Part shown: piece after piece, positions 50,758 to 64,000 of the stretch
Numbering within the stretch: position 1 is the stretch's first letter
Layout of the letters: each line of letters starts with the position of its first letter
Position numbers and translations under genes: made by a program
The notes under the pieces: model-generated
What the model was told of the DNA's origin: nothing
What the model saw: the letters and a program-made list of their open reading frames with translations, nothing else
The model's database searches: none
Origin: Azolla caroliniana
Taxonomy: Eukaryota; Polypodiophyta
Assembly (NCBI GenBank): GCA_043228905.1
Contig: JBHGNT010000020.1
Coordinates: 9,486,001-9,550,000, forward strand
Reading direction: 5' to 3'
Length of the DNA stretch: 64,000 nt

Positions 50758-52404
50758 ACTCCTTTTTGTTGGAGATTCTTAACATGTTAGTTGTGCAAGA
50801 GGTTTTGTCCTCAAATCATCTTCCCGTACATTTTGAGTTTAATAAACATGTGCTAGTTATGTACAAAACACATTGCTTGATAAGGACTTTTTGACATTTA
50901 ATTCTTCTTTATTGTTTCATTATAGGTAGTTGATTGATAAGTTTTCACATATTCCTACACGATGCAACGTATTATAGATGCAATATAATCTACATAATGC
51001 TACATTGATGCAACATAATCCTCATGATGAAGACCGTTTGGATCTTCACATTCAATTACAAGAGATTGTGAAGAATTTATATTGCCAAAGTTATCAAAAG
51101 GCAAGATTTATTAGCTCCAAGAGGGGTTTATAGAGATTAGTCACAATCTCATATGTTTTTTCAAGGACTAAGATCATCATATGCTCGATCTAATGTGGTG
51201 CAAGTTTTAATAGGAAAGGAGCTTGTTGTGGGCCTAATCAAGATTATTGAGGTATGTATTTTTCATTTTAAGGATTTGGAGAAACCAAGGTTGATTATCA
51301 ACGACGATATGTTGAAAGTAAGACATGAGTTTTATAGTCCGTGAGTTTAGTGAAAAACCAACAATGACTTGTGATTAGGGTGAAATACCACTTGAACCCA
51401 AGCTAGTTGGTTCTCCCCTAAATGCATTGAGGCACTCATTATCAGGTGCTATTTCTCTCACATCTTGCCCAAAATTCATCAACTTGTGCTTGAGAGATCA
51501 CCATCCACACATTCATAAGGAATGTAGAGATTCTAAGGGGGGTGGAGATTTGTCAACAATGATTAATCCTTGTTAGATTATTGTTGATATCACAAAATAG
51601 TCTATGCTTAGATGGTCGGTACATCTACATCAGATCCATCAACCCTAAAGTTCAACATCTTTACTATGACCAAAATTTAGTGGCATATATGTTGTCCAAG
51701 GCAAGATATGAAGAAGAGGAGATATTAGAGCCGGATGATGAAGAATGAGAGGAATCAACCTTAGCCATAAGCATCATCATAAGGGATGATCCAAATGAGG
51801 AATATAATAAAGAATTCAAAGACATTGGAAAGTATCTAAAACCACCATGGAAAAATAAAGTTGGCCAAGAGGGAGCTTCTCAAACTTGAGGCAAAAAGTT
51901 CTCCAATTCTTCTTACATCATCGTGGAGTTTAAAGATGGGGAATCCAAAATGTGTTATCTGAAACCAAGAACAACTAAAGCTAGCTAGTGTTACTCGTAA
52001 GAAGTTTGCAAGATTTTATAGATTTCCTATAAGAGGTTGGGAGAGAGGTATGGTGTTCCGAAGTTTTAGGCCTAACCTGCAATTTCTAGGAACTTCGATG
52101 AAGCCCATCACTCTTGGCAACTAGATGTAGTAAAGCCCATGCGAGTTTATGGCATGTGGAGTTCGGGGCAGGAAGATACAATCTCCTTCTCTCTTCTTCT
52201 TTTTCTTATGTTTTTCAATAAAACAATATGATAATACAACCCTTGTTATCCCCACTACTTCATTGATAAGGATATGACAAGGTAAACCCTCTCAAGTGTT
52301 GTAATACTAGATGAAGTAAGTCTACCTCATCTTGAGATAGCATCACCATATAACATAGTTACAAAAATTGCCAAATCAACTTCCCTTCATCCTACGGGGT
52401 TGTG
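50758..52404. other. Intergenic DNA with decayed repeats
   Basis: No gene or element boundary recognised. Frames are short and broken. The text has the mixed look of old transposon debris. Confidence 0.4.
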
Positions 52405-53640
52405 TTACCCACGATGTTCATCAAACAAGAACCCATTTCTCATGGTCCAATACTTAGGGTTGTCAAACACGACTTGATATGATGACTTGGGTAGAGCTTT
52501 CGCACCATTAATGAAAACCCACTTAAAAGGTGACAGAAAATTTCCTATTCTTGATGCCCAAATTTGTGATATCAATACCCAAATGGCTTTAGCAATTGGG
52601 CATGTAATGAACCTATGTCTAACATCTTTGTCAACCATTGTACAAAAAAACATGTCCCATTCTAAATATGTATTCGTTTTAAAGCCATTGCCAAACACAA
52701 CCTACTAACCATCACATGCCAAAGGAATACCTTTGCACAAAATGGAATATGAGAATGTCATCTTTCATCTAAAACTCAACACCACCACATGACATGACAA
52801 TAATATGCCATGTATTCGAAACCTTATTTGTTAACCAAGCTCTATCTTCAACCAACTTATGGTATACATCATTAGTGTGCACTAGAAATATTGATTTTCC
52901 AATACCAAAAGACTAGTCTTTCCATGGTTTCTCGACCACCAACTTAGGAATCGGAAAAACTAGATTGGGCAAATGCCAATATTGATTGCCAAATATACCC
53001 ATATCCACGTGGTATATGAAACTTATTTCGAACTGTCCAAAAGGCTATCATTTTCCTACGTGACTCTAAGATAACATCTTCCACATTTACTAAGCCAGCC
53101 TTGCCATTCAATTGAATTGTCAATTGAGATTTTCTTTTCCATCCCAATGTAATATCCTTGAGGTTGCCAACACATCTGCCAAGAAAGTACTAATTGTTGA
53201 ACCATAATAGATTCTGAACATTTAAATGCACGAGTACTATTAACATGCCACGGTGATGTAATTCTTGTTTTGCCATAGGATATATCAACCTTTTCCACAA
53301 AATTGTCCAATTATATCTGCCCAAGGGTGGGTACCTATACACATACCTTTTAAAAGATTGAACCTTCGAGGCACCATATGATCTTCTAAATTTAGTAATG
53401 TGGCTCCCCTAAACTTTTTGGGGTACATATATTGTTCCATGAAACCCAATTCATACCAAGCTTTGAATATTTGTTCCACAATGTATATTCAAGTGAACGA
53501 GCGGATTGATTAAGTGATTTCTTTGTCCATAATAATAATGGTAAAAACCAAGAAATCATTGGAATTATTATTTTCGTTTGTACCACTTTGAGATGAGTAC
53601 TAAACGACAAAGCTTGAGACTTCCAATTCATAAACTTGAG
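52405..53640 (-). pseudogene. Probable LINE-like reverse transcriptase 3' remnant
   Basis: Minus strand, read from about 53640 to 52405 in several broken frames: SLEYTLWNKYS, GATLLNLEDHMVPRRFNLL, CGKVDISYGKTRITSPWHVN, then DKDVRHRFITCPIAKAIWVL and FLSPFKWVFINGAKALPKS. The H...CP.A..IW pattern is that of the zinc-binding segment after RT in plant LINEs. No RT catalytic box is seen. The assignment rests on this pattern and is tentative. Confidence 0.4.
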
Positions 53641-53819
53641 ATGAGGAGGAAGTGTTGTCTTGCCTGGTGTATATGTCCCGAGAGAAGAGACCTCAATGCA
53701 AGCACCGCTATAAAACTGGCAACATGAATGTGTTGGTCCTCTCTCTCTCTCTCTGGAAGTTGAAATATGACAAAGGGACAAATTTATAATTGCTACAACA
53801 ATGGGCATGTGAATAATAA

Positions 53820-54420
53820 CGTTCAAGAAAGGAAGAGGTATTTGAGTTGGTGCAATCAGATGTTTGTGGTTCCTTGAAGGTAAAGTCAATAGGTGTTGCA
53901 CACTACTTTGTCGCCTTTATTGATGATCATTCTATAGAAAACTTTGGGTTTGAACATTGAAAACGAAGGATCACGTATTTAATGTGTTTAAATAAATGTA
54001 TGTTTCTATTGAAAGAGAGATGGGAAAGAGGCTTAAATGCATTCCCGCTGATAATGGTGGTGAATATTGTGGATCCTTCGATACATAATGTCAAGAACAT
54101 GGAATCAAGAATCAAAAGACACCACCAAAAACCCCAAAACTGAATGGCTTGGTGGAAAGGATGAATAGAACTCTACTTGAGAGAGTTAGATGTTTGCTCT
54201 CAGAAATCTTTTTGGGGTGATGTCGTGAGGATTATTGTTTCATATGTTATTAATTTATCTCCTCTTGTTGCCATTGTAGGATGATGTCTTAATAGAGTTT
54301 TGTACGATAAGGATGTTTCCTACATGATCATTTACAAGTGTTTGGTTCTAAATGTTTTCTGCATGTATTCGAAAATGAAAGGTCTAAGGTAGATGTTAAA
54401 TCCAAACAATGTATCTTTTT
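53820..54420 (+). pseudogene. Copia integrase fragment
   Basis: Broken frames hold LVQSDVCGSLKVKSIGVAHYF, VAFIDDHS and, in shifted frames, an equivalent of IERE(M/T)GKRLKC, DNGGEYCGSF, QEHGIK, LVERMNRTLLERVRCLLSE. This is the copia integrase core (D, D, E region) of a lineage different from A-F. No LTRs nearby. It seems inserted in, or next to, the LINE-like remnant. Confidence 0.7.
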
Positions 54421-54429
54421 TTTCTTTTT

Positions 54430-54690
54430 TTTTAAAGAAGATATCCTGTCATTAGTGTAACCATTTTACAATATTTAAATTCTATGTGACGGGGGGGGGG
54501 AGAGAACAACCATTTCGGAGGTTGAAAATGCCAATAAGGAGTACCACAGTTGGCTGTCATGAATGGAGTAGCTTTCCATATAGTGATAAACTCATGCCAT
54601 TGAGCAATTTTAGCATTAGAATCTCCAACAATACCATCCCATTGTCCCTTCAAAGTATGAACTATGTCTAACCAAATATTTGAAACCAAT
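54430..54690 (-). pseudogene. Short unrecognised coding remnant
   Basis: An 85-codon minus-strand frame (NIWLDIVHTLKGQWDGIVGD, WHEFITIWKATPF) with a poly-G run at 54490-54499. It may belong to the same LINE-like debris as 52405-53640. Weak. Confidence 0.25.
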
Positions 54691-57600
54691 TCAGTCGGTG
54701 GTGTTTTAAGTTTTTTTCAAGGATCAAACCATTGAAGACATTGAAAAGGCAAATGGGTCAAACAATCAAATAGATGGTGGTCTTATTGATTTTGACCTGA
54801 TTTCTACGACCAAATATGCTACATATGGAGATGCTTCCCAACCATAGTCTGAACCATATGTACCATATGTGCATTCGTATTCGAGAATGGTAAACACCCT
54901 CGAAGTATGGTAAATACCATACTTTTGTATTCATTATTTATTATAAGGTAATTTTTTTTTAAGGTAAAAAGTGTAAAAAAAACATAAGAATGTTTTGATA
55001 ACATATGCATTTGTTTTCATTCATATGAAAAAGAATGTTTGCCAATGCATTCAAGTATATTACGTACTATGTTCCCAACAAAGCGAAGACCGTGAGGATG
55101 TTGATGCTACACTTTGGGGGTGTGTTAGGGTTTTGTTCTAGTGGGTTTACGTGCATCGCTTTATTTTATGTTGGAAGAAACCAAGATTATGATAAAAGTT
55201 TTTCTTAGATAAAAGAATGATCTTGCATCATTCATCTTGCATCTCTCCTGTTTCTGCTCCTCCCGTTCTCGTAAGATTCTCTTCATCCTTCATCTCCTAC
55301 TTTTGCTCCTCCATTCTCCTCTTTTCAAAATCTAGGTGATTCTACCAAAACTATAGTCTACAACCGTAATTTTTTTACGATTTAAAGAAGGCATCTTAGT
55401 GGGAGAAATTCCATGAACAATTTAAAGAAGGGGAAAACCTTTGAAAAATTTATTGTCCCAAAGGCCAAAGCCATTAGGAAATCCTATATAACCCGAAGGA
55501 CGAGATCGATGACTTGGCATCTACATTGATTGATGACCCGACGCCTAGGTTCCACATATTTTTTCCTTTCACCCCCTAGAACCTACCCCAAGGAATTAAG
55601 GGAGGGGAACTTTACATCCCAAATGCGAGTAAACCTTTTCAATAAAATGATTTAATATAAATTTAAATTTACTATAACACTAAAAAACACCCTTCCCCTT
55701 AAAATCAAATATACAAACAATTGCACAAGCCCTCACATAAACACACATTCATTCATTCACACTACACATTTTATAAGCATTCAAGACATAGGAGCACCCC
55801 TAAATTCTTACACATATGAATATTTGACAATCACTCACACATTCCCAATTCACTTGGAACACTTATAAGCACAAACACAATTGCTCGTGCATATAACAAC
55901 CACAACTACACTATTATTGCTTCTCATAAACATGTTTACATGTACTCGTCTACTACAAGCAAACAAACAAACACACACACATAAAGGTGCACACATTGGA
56001 GAAACTAAGCACACATTCTTCCTCATTTAGAAACACAACTTTACAGTTACTCATACACATATTCATCTAAATGGATAAAACATTTATTTGACATCTGCAG
56101 ATGCACAATCACACGAGTGTACTTGCATAACCGCATATATATTCACATATTCCAAAATGCAAATTTACCAAACTAATCTACATTACAACTTGATAAAGAT
56201 TGAAGAGATAGTTGTAACCCTTCATCACCAACATCATTGACAAAGTCATCTTCTTTGGTTCGAGTTCCCCGTGGTCCTACTCAACACACACACACACACA
56301 CACACACGTAATTTTCATGACAATGATTTCCGATAGCTCATCATGTCGTGCCTTTTTGAAACTTGCTACTTATGAATTCGCAAACAATTTGTGGTTGTGT
56401 TGCTTTAATTCCACAAATTTGGTTGGTAGAAAATTGAATTAAGAGAGAATGTGCATGTACTCTTTCTTGTTGATAGAATGCACAAGTTTTAGTTCAAATT
56501 ATCATATGATAGAATCCCAATAACAATGATTAATATAAAAAAATACGATGAAAATGAGTAGACAAGATTTTGTATCAACAATACACATAGATTACAAGAG
56601 AGCGTCGATGACTCACATTGAATCAGAAATGTTCATTAATTATTAGAGAACCTGCTTATTTACCATGGTTAAACATATGCATGCTCATCACATTGCCACC
56701 ATGCATGATCATCACTTGGCATTGATGCAAGAATTCCATTAGCAACCATCTATTAGATTGTGCTAGGTGATGATATTTCATAATATTACATGTATGCCTT
56801 ACACTGACATTTTACAAACTCACAAAATAATCGCTCTTGAACAAAGATAGGGCTAATAATTATATTGCAAATGTGTGGAGGCTACCTAGTCTATATAGGT
56901 AGGAGCTTGTTATTTGTGGAGATTCTCATTTATGCCATGTTGGATCTTACCTTTGCAAGGACAAAGGTAAGCCCTTCATGAACACTCAAGTACAAGGTGT
57001 TGTGTACTAATGTATATGAACACTCAAGTACAATCAAAGCCTTGAATTTATGCATAATGTATATGAGCTACTAGAAGAAGAGTTTAAAACCAATAAGGAT
57101 GCAAGGTTGTGGAAAAGACATCTGACTTTTCTATGTTAAAGACGTTATACAAAAGAAGGCTTTTTAAAGGATATTTGAAAGCAACATCAAGGTTTAATTT
57201 TGAGCAAGGTCTCAAATTTGTGGTTCATACAAAACCAAAACCAGAGCATTGAAAGATTAAGAGATCCTTCATGATCAATGATCCAAAATCTAGAATGTAT
57301 ATCATTACATTAGTTAGATACAAAGAAGTTTGCGGTGGACAGGAAATGATGGATTCCTTAAACCAAGAATGGACATTGATAATGTTCACAAAACACATTA
57401 TGAGCAGGCTTGGGGGTGTGTTGAATTCATCGTACTAAACGTGATGAATTCATGCTAGCTTTAACATCAAAGGTAAGAAATTAGTTACAAATGTTCAAAG
57501 AACTGAACAAGTTTCTTCTCAAGTAAAAGTTGGTTGAACTTGGAGGCTGGAAAACCTAATATCTGAAGCTTGAAATGAGCTTGAAAATAAAAGCTGAAGC

Positions 57601-58141
57601 TTGTAGAAGAGAATGAGAATACTAAAACTCAAGGCAATTCCTATCAAGCTATATTCTGAAAGAGAAGACATGGCAAAGATGCATGCGTGTAGCTTCTGGA
57701 GGAACAAGAACGATGAAAGATCAAGGATTGACAAAGAAAGAAAGAAAGAAAGAAAGATATATTAACGTCTTTTAAGAGGCCAAAATGGCCTATAAGACCA
57801 AATAAGAGATTACATCTTGCGCGTTGTCTTGTCTTTGACATTAGTGACATTAAAACTGCAGTTGAGATTTCTGAAGAAGTGAATGAATCAAATACAGCAT
57901 TTTCATACAAATTGAACCTTCCTTCGCATGGATGAGAATTCACATAATGAGGCCACCTCGGTAATTTCCAAATTTATATAACATGTATTTCTAGTTTATA
58001 GCATGAAAATACTACCCTAGGAAACAGAAAGTATACATCTGGTGTACAAGGTCCGAAAAGAGTAGATTGCATACTCTTTACTTCATACCAACAGTATGTC
58101 CCAATATTAAGCCAACCCCAACCTTACAAGTTGCTGCAAAT
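54691..58141. other. AT-rich intergenic DNA
   Basis: No gene recognised. Holds a CA repeat (56283-56308), an AAAG repeat (57735-57758) and A/T-rich text. The last few hundred bases should include the 3' UTR of the S-acyltransferase gene on the minus strand. Confidence 0.5.
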
Positions 58142-61100
58142 TCAAGCAATCTCACATATATTTGATACTGACGTTCTCAATATAGTTGTTTTCTCTAATT
58201 GGTCCCCAGAAGCACAAAAAGCATGACTTGATTTGAAGACATTCCGAGCCTCCCTTTGTAAAGGGCTCATCATCTTATCACTCTCTGTTTCATGGCTCAA
58301 GTTACCTGAATCATTTTCACTACTATCAAGCTGTTCAAAAACATCAAGAGGAAGTTTCCCATTTTGCCATGTGCTCAAGATTGAGCGTTCTAAGACAGTT
58401 GAAGAATTAGTTGCATTATTATCTACTTTAGAAGAATTTCTCATCCCTAAAGAAGCAATAAGATCTGCACTGACACTTCCAAAGCTATCAAAGCTGCTTT
58501 CTATATCTACACCTGCAGTGGGAGAGCTCTTTGATTGATGATGAATTACAGGTCGTGATGTAGATGATCTGCTTCTTGCCATTGTAGCAGCTTGTATAAT
58601 ATCATGTTTACTTAGAAAAGCTAAACTCCATGGATCTATCTTTACTGATAACTTCCTCTTTGCAAATGTCATTGGGGCACTGCGTTGCTGATCCCAAATC
58701 AAGTATTATTAGCATTAGGAAATAACAATCTAGCAACATCTTAGTTTGTTTCAGTGTGTGAGAGAAAATAAGCTGAATTAAAATAAAATGTCTTATAAAA
58801 CTTTCCTGTCACATCAAAGTTAATAACTGTAAACCTTTGTGTTAGATATATGCGATCAAAGGAATGCATGTAAATTTACAACTACATACATAGAGGCATG
58901 CTGGAATACATGATACCAGTGTTAGATATAATCTAAAAGAAGTAATAAACCCTAGAGAACACACACACACAGAAAAAGAGGGAAAGAGAGAGAAGCGCCT
59001 TCCCATACTTCATCGGGCCGGATATGTAAGATGTTAGCCGTTCCAGTTTCTGGTTTCAGAGCTAGGCTTGTATTCTCAATTTCATCCCTTGTTTGTGTTG
59101 AAATGCGTGAATTGGATAAATCATGGTTCTGAACTTCCAGATTTTGCTCTCTTACAGCAATCATGTAGTCATATGTCGTGATTGCCTAGTGTTGAAAATG
59201 CATTAAAAAAATGAGTTTACTTCCATTATTTATATATTAGAGTAAACCTCAAAATACCCTGGAGAGTCTCTTTCCCTCAAAAATTCCTGGTCTATGCCCT
59301 GTCAAGAAACTATATGTAGTATTTGAGAATCAGATGGATAATTCATCTCATTCTTCACAATTATAAAATTATGTCATAGCCATTGTCTCTATTTCTTAGG
59401 TTGACCAGGGCCATTTGGGAAAATAAGAAAAATTGGGTATTTCAGAGATTTTTCCAATGTAATATGCAATACAACTCTGTAGATTAAGCACAAGATAGAT
59501 CACCTTTTTTATGAGAAGGGCATGAAAAAAGGAAAGTTGACCTAAAAAATAAGCAGCTGCGATGGCTATCATCGTGCATAAAACCTGCAACATTTCTCAA
59601 AATTTGAGCAAACAAAACATGCATGGCATTCATATCTATCTATCTATCTATATATATGTATGTATGTATGTATGTATATATGTATATATATACATAGTAA
59701 TAAGTATTGTAAGTGTTTTTCTCTTCACATACCACCACAAGAAGGTATACTATTGATGAGAAGCTTTTACCCAACTTCAAAGCAACAATAGTTTCAAAAT
59801 GTCTTCCATTCAAGATACGATGCACAATGATCCATAGTCCAAATAGCCCCTGCACAACAAACTGCCTTGTCAAGGCAAAAGGGGAAAACATCATTAGTAA
59901 GAACCATATTGAGAATATATCATTTCTAGATTTACATCCATAATGTGGGATAATGTAATGCCCTTGGAACAACTTAACAACAAATGGACCTATAGCAATA
60001 TTATGAATCAGAGTCTGCTTTCACAATAACATACCCACACAACAATTGGCTTGCTTCCTAAAGCTTAATAGCAGAATATATATATATAATTAGTCAAAAC
60101 TCCTTAACAGCAAAAATCACTTGGCTTTTTAAAAATGAGACAATTCCTCACCATAAAGAATCCTGACAAAATCAGGCACATAAAACCCCTGTAGTTTTTT
60201 CGACCAATGCAGTTGTTCAGCCACTGTCCAATTAAAGACATGATCCAAGTTATGAAAGACTAACACATTCAGAAAAATATGCATCTTCATATTACATCTT
60301 AAGTCACAGGTGTAATTAAAAAGACAATGAAACCAACCCGGCAGTGATGATCAAAGCCATCCACACATTTATCACAAATGCGACAGTGTTTGCTGTGCTT
60401 AAATATCTACACCAAAATAGTATGATATGATAATATTAAAAATTAAACAGAAAAAAAATGAGATTATTGATGGAAATTCAGCATCTTTACCTCAACCTTA
60501 CATAAATTACAGTATAGAATGTCCTCCTCAGATATTGACACTTCCTTGCTTGGTTTTTGCATGCAAATGCAACTCAGCAAGGAATGCTTCTCTGACTTAA
60601 GTGTACGCAATGATACAGAGTCTTTCTTCTTGAATGATGGAAGGGATAAATCATGATGCTTAAGACGTTGCACATGAGTATCTACTGGATTAGTTGCCAC
60701 ACACCAGATGTAAAGAACAGATACCACAGTGGCCTAAAAATAAGAAGTAATTAAATGATTCTTATTAAAAATGATATAAGAGGTTCAATATTCACATGAA
60801 AGGGAAAAAAACGTTTTGTATTCCAAATTAAACCTGATTCATATTAAAAGTATGACACCTACTTATATTGCAAATACAATTTGATGGATTGATGCAATCA
60901 TAGATAATTTTTTGTTTAATATTACGCCATGAAAGTATTGACATGGCACTGTCTTAGATTCCGCATTGAAAGATGATGCAAATACTGAAACAAATTCACA
61001 TACATTCTTTGTCCTCTAATTCTTTCTTGCTTGATAGGAACTTTTCATACTACCTCAATTGTCGACCATACATACTTCAGACCATGAATGGAAAAAGTTA

Positions 61101-62091
61101 CTAAAGTGTCCATTATACACACCACGAGCTGTCCGTTAAAATTCATATATATTCAAGAATACTAGAACGAACAAAACATTCCTTTGATAGAGAATATGCT
61201 GAAGTTGTTAAACAGTTTGTTACCGTAGGAGAATAGGCTGCAAATAGAAACACCTTCAGAATTCCAGATTCTACAAAGGGTAGAAAGAAAATGTAGAACG
61301 CAAATACAAGAGCCAGAAATGTTGCACCTGCAGTAATCTGCACATACACAACAGAATTATTGTTATCTATATGAAATTCATTGAATCTGTTTATGATTTG
61401 TACTTAAATTTCACTGCCATCGAGAGATGAAGCCATGATTTACCTAGAATGCTAGACAAATAGAAGGGCTAACAATACTATTACAATTTTTCGTAAAATT
61501 ATTTCAAAAGAAAAAAGAAGGCATCTGCATTGTAGGCTTAAGACATTTTTCCCCTCAAAACATCTTTATAAAGCCATATGCATACACTATAAATTATAAT
61601 CCTCTCATGGCCTCCAGTGCAGGAGACAATTCTGTGTCTATCCATAAAAGTGGAGCATCACTATAGGGAATAGTTCTGTTCCACAGATCAAAATAGGCAC
61701 CAGAGCCTATGAAAATGCAAGCATCTCCAGTGTTTCCATACAATTTTGGAGCTAGACATGGTAAATGTGATCAATCACAAGAAATTTAATATTATAGAGC
61801 AGTATAGGGTTTCACTGATCATTCAAACATTCTTAGTTGAAAGAAAAAAACTTCCATCATTGGCCATTTTATCTTCAACGGTTCATGTTTTCCAAAGTAA
61901 TATCTTCAAACAGCAGGCGCTGCAATAAAATAGCTTAAAGAAAATCTCTTTGAACAGCAGATTTGAACTTGACACAAAGTAATAAGCATTTAGAATGAGA
62001 TGAAAGATCTTGGAAGAGGATGAAACATGAATATACAATAATGAAATACCTGAAGTGGATGATATGGCAATTGCCAGCCATGATTCCGCAT
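58142..62091 (-). CDS. DHHC protein S-acyltransferase (plant PAT19-22 type)
   Basis: Nine coding exons (minus strand): 62091-62050, 61337-61224, 60733-60491, 60406-60338, 60223-60152, 59861-59733, 59584-59504, 59185-59009, 58687-58142. All introns are GT-AG and phase 0, giving 490 residues. The start [14 protein letters not shown] is typical of this plant clade. Membrane segments lie near residues 17-37, 46-66, 168-188 and 215-247. The Cys-rich domain (127-163) holds [15 protein letters not shown], the catalytic DHHC (152-155, Cys155) and WLNNCIG. After the last membrane segment come [11 protein letters not shown] (253-263; the TTxE-like site reads TTYD) and a long Ser-rich tail with [10 protein letters not shown] near 325-334, matching the conserved KISPWTLA of relatives. 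It attaches palmitate to Cys of target proteins at endomembranes or plasma membrane. The DPG-like motif reads NPVD (67-70). Exon 6 could start 12 bases later; the longer form fits relatives. Confidence 0.88.
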
Positions 62092-63349
62092 CTTCTTGTG
62101 TTTACTTTTGATGTGATTTTATAGAGAATTCTGCAAGCAGATATTCTTCTTTTGCTCTCTATATGAAGGATTAACAATCTAAGCTCCAGAATGGAAACTA
62201 TACGTGCATCCTAGTTAAAATAGTGGTTGGAGATAGAAGGAAAGAAGAACTAGAGAATAAGCACATATATGTCAGATACTAAAGTCTTCTGTAGCTTGTA
62301 GTATGATAGAGAGAGCTTGCAATCAGATTATTCTTATCTATTCATTGCCTAAGCTCTAGCTCTAGAAAGACACCAATATGCGAATTCTTAGTTAAAACAG
62401 TGGTGGAGAAGGAAACTAAACAAACAATAGAATAATCAGAGCTATGAGAGGTCCTTAGCTCATGAAGGATCCATTGCCTAAGCTCTACAATAGTAACTTT
62501 GGCACATCCTAAGCTCGTGAATTAGGCTGCAGTCATACCGAGTAGCAACCATAAATATTCTCCTGAATTGGGATACATTCATCACTTGATCTCAGCTGCA
62601 ATGGCAGCCATATTATGTTCATGAAGAAATTCATTGCGTCACAGCTCAGCCACAATGGCAGTCATATGCTAAATTCATTACCCAAGGTCTAATAGATTAG
62701 CAAATTATGTGACGAAGTGTAAGACCCCGAGCTCAGATATAATTGCAATAATAAGTTGAATTGGTTAACTAAGCTCAGCTAAATTTCATTGCCTAGGCTC
62801 TAGTATAATAGCAACCATGTATAAATACCAGTTTAAAACAATGGCTAGATAAGAGATGCAAAAGAAAAGGACTAGAGAATAATCAGAGCCATGTCAGGAG
62901 CTAAAGCTCGTGAAAATGCAGACTAGAAAGGAAAGTGAAGCTAGAAGCATAAAGAGGAGAAAAGCAAGATGAGACCAAGAAGAAGAGGAAACAGAAAAGA
63001 TAGCAGTCAAATCAAAAGCGCACGAAAGGGGCAGAAAAAGCAGAAAGAAAGGCAAGGAAGAAATTGCAAAGTATTACCATGAAGTTTAGGCAGGAGAGAG
63101 AGAATCATTGTAAGATGAAATATTTTGCGTGAGAGAAACAGTTTTCCATGAAATGGAAAGGGATGGGGATAAAAAAAACAAAGAACGGTAAAAACAACGA
63201 AGAAAGCAAGGAGAGGAATGAAGGATCACTGTGATAGGAAAACAGGTTCTCAGATTTACGTCATGAGAAATTCTGTATGGGAATATACAAAGAAATGTAC
63301 AGGATCAGATATCGAGGAAGAAAGCAGACAAAATATTCTTCAAATTGAG

Positions 63350-63396
<47 letters not shown>

Positions 63397-63640
63397 CCGA
63401 AGAATTTCTGCATACATTGTTGAGACGAGAGGAAAGGCGCCATGGCCATGGCCAGACAAAGCTGACATGACAGGAGCTCGTCCTTCCAAATATCCCTGAC
63501 CATATTATATCTGCGAATGATGAGAAAACCTACTACACAGGAGAAGCTAAGCTACACACGCAGCTCGCTCTGAGCGAAAGCAAAAAAAAGCAAAGAAAGC
63601 TCTTCTTCTTCTTCTTCTTCTTCTTCCTTCCATTCTTCGA
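62092..63640 (-). promoter_or_regulatory. Probable 5' UTR, UTR intron and promoter of the S-acyltransferase gene
   Basis: No coding exon seen. It contains a TTC repeat (63601-63627; GAA on the gene strand), a GA microsatellite (63354-63394) and degenerate repeats containing ATTGCCTAAGCTCTA (near 62345, 62468, 62790) and AGAATAATCAGAGC (near 62430, 62877). The transcription start is not determinable; a non-coding first exon near 63.6 kb with an intron to about 62.1 kb is plausible because the ATG exon has only 42 coding bases. Confidence 0.4.
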
Positions 63641-63719
63641 GAGTACTTGATCCACGAGAGAAAAGGTCTTGGGTTCAATTCTCACTTTGGCTTATCATTG
63701 TTATAGACTATAGTGTATA

Positions 63720-64000
63720 AACCATACATACCTTATATTACATGCATGCATGCATGTATATATGCATGTATAAATACATCCATACATGCATGACATACAC
63801 ACACACACATACATACATAAATTACATAGATACATATATTACATACATTACATTGTGTGTGTGTATGTAATGCATGTATGCATGCATACATACATGCATG
63901 CATGCACATTGCATACATACATACATACATACATACATACATACATACATACATACATACATACATACATACCTTACATACATGCATAGATACATCCATA
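63720..64000. repeat. ACAT/ATGC microsatellite
   Basis: Compound repeat of CATG, ATGT and ACAT units. The longest pure run is (ACAT)n at about 63910-63972. Confidence 0.9.

Noticed and set aside
37920-50760. CRISPR-like array interpretation of regularly spaced repeats near 44.7-46.4 kb
   Set aside because: Plant nuclear DNA; the units are palindromes inside a TIR element with similar A/T-rich spacers, and no cas genes are present.
63733-63999. Open frames at the right edge (Cys/Met/Tyr-Val repeats)
   Set aside because: Translation of the ACAT/ATGT microsatellite.

Overview
The window looks like nuclear DNA of a flowering plant. It carries an intron-containing plant-type DHHC S-acyltransferase gene, a DOF-like zinc-finger gene, plant Ty1/copia elements primed by initiator-Met tRNA (PBS of the TGGTATCAGAGC type), and Ty3/gypsy elements including one with a chromodomain. 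About 45 kb of the 64 kb is LTR-retrotransposon sequence. I cannot name the species.

Layout. 1-3290: 3' part of a decayed plus-strand copia (A) with its 3' LTR. 3291-25850: fragments of an older plus-strand copia (D) carrying a nested stack. D holds a solo copia LTR (3654-4097 plus 19441-19460), which holds minus-strand copia B (4098-19435), which holds a plus-strand gypsy (7879-17503), which holds a gag-only LTR element (TR-GAG1, 9431-13062). Further along D are a chromodomain gypsy (19995-25637) and, in D's 3' LTR, copia E (from 25851), which holds a second, nearly pristine gag-only element (TR-GAG2, 26760-30243). Target-site duplications and LTR divergence agree with this order.

30.8-39.1 kb is gene space: an unrecognised coding remnant near 32.4-33.1 kb, a two-exon gene for a divergent DOF-like protein (33864-34996), then minisatellites and featureless DNA. 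39157-50757: decayed plus-strand copia F, interrupted by a young minus-strand copia C (40041-49393). C is itself split by a 3883-bp terminal-inverted-repeat element (43664-47546) whose core is a long array of imperfect palindromes. 50.8-58.1 kb is AT-rich, with traces of a LINE-like element and another copia. 58142-62091 (minus strand) is a complete nine-coding-exon gene for a DHHC palmitoyltransferase of 490 residues. The end of the window is the probable 5' UTR and promoter of that gene plus microsatellites.

How parts relate. The two gag-only elements share a primer-binding site, a 4-bp target duplication with a CG core, and a homologous Gag with the gypsy at 7879-17503. They look like a non-autonomous family mobilised by that gypsy lineage. 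Their LTRs carry a covarying hairpin and an antisense tRNA-like segment. The most unusual object is the palindrome-array transposon inside copia C: its removal at a 4-bp duplication leaves the copia gag-pol frame in register across the site.
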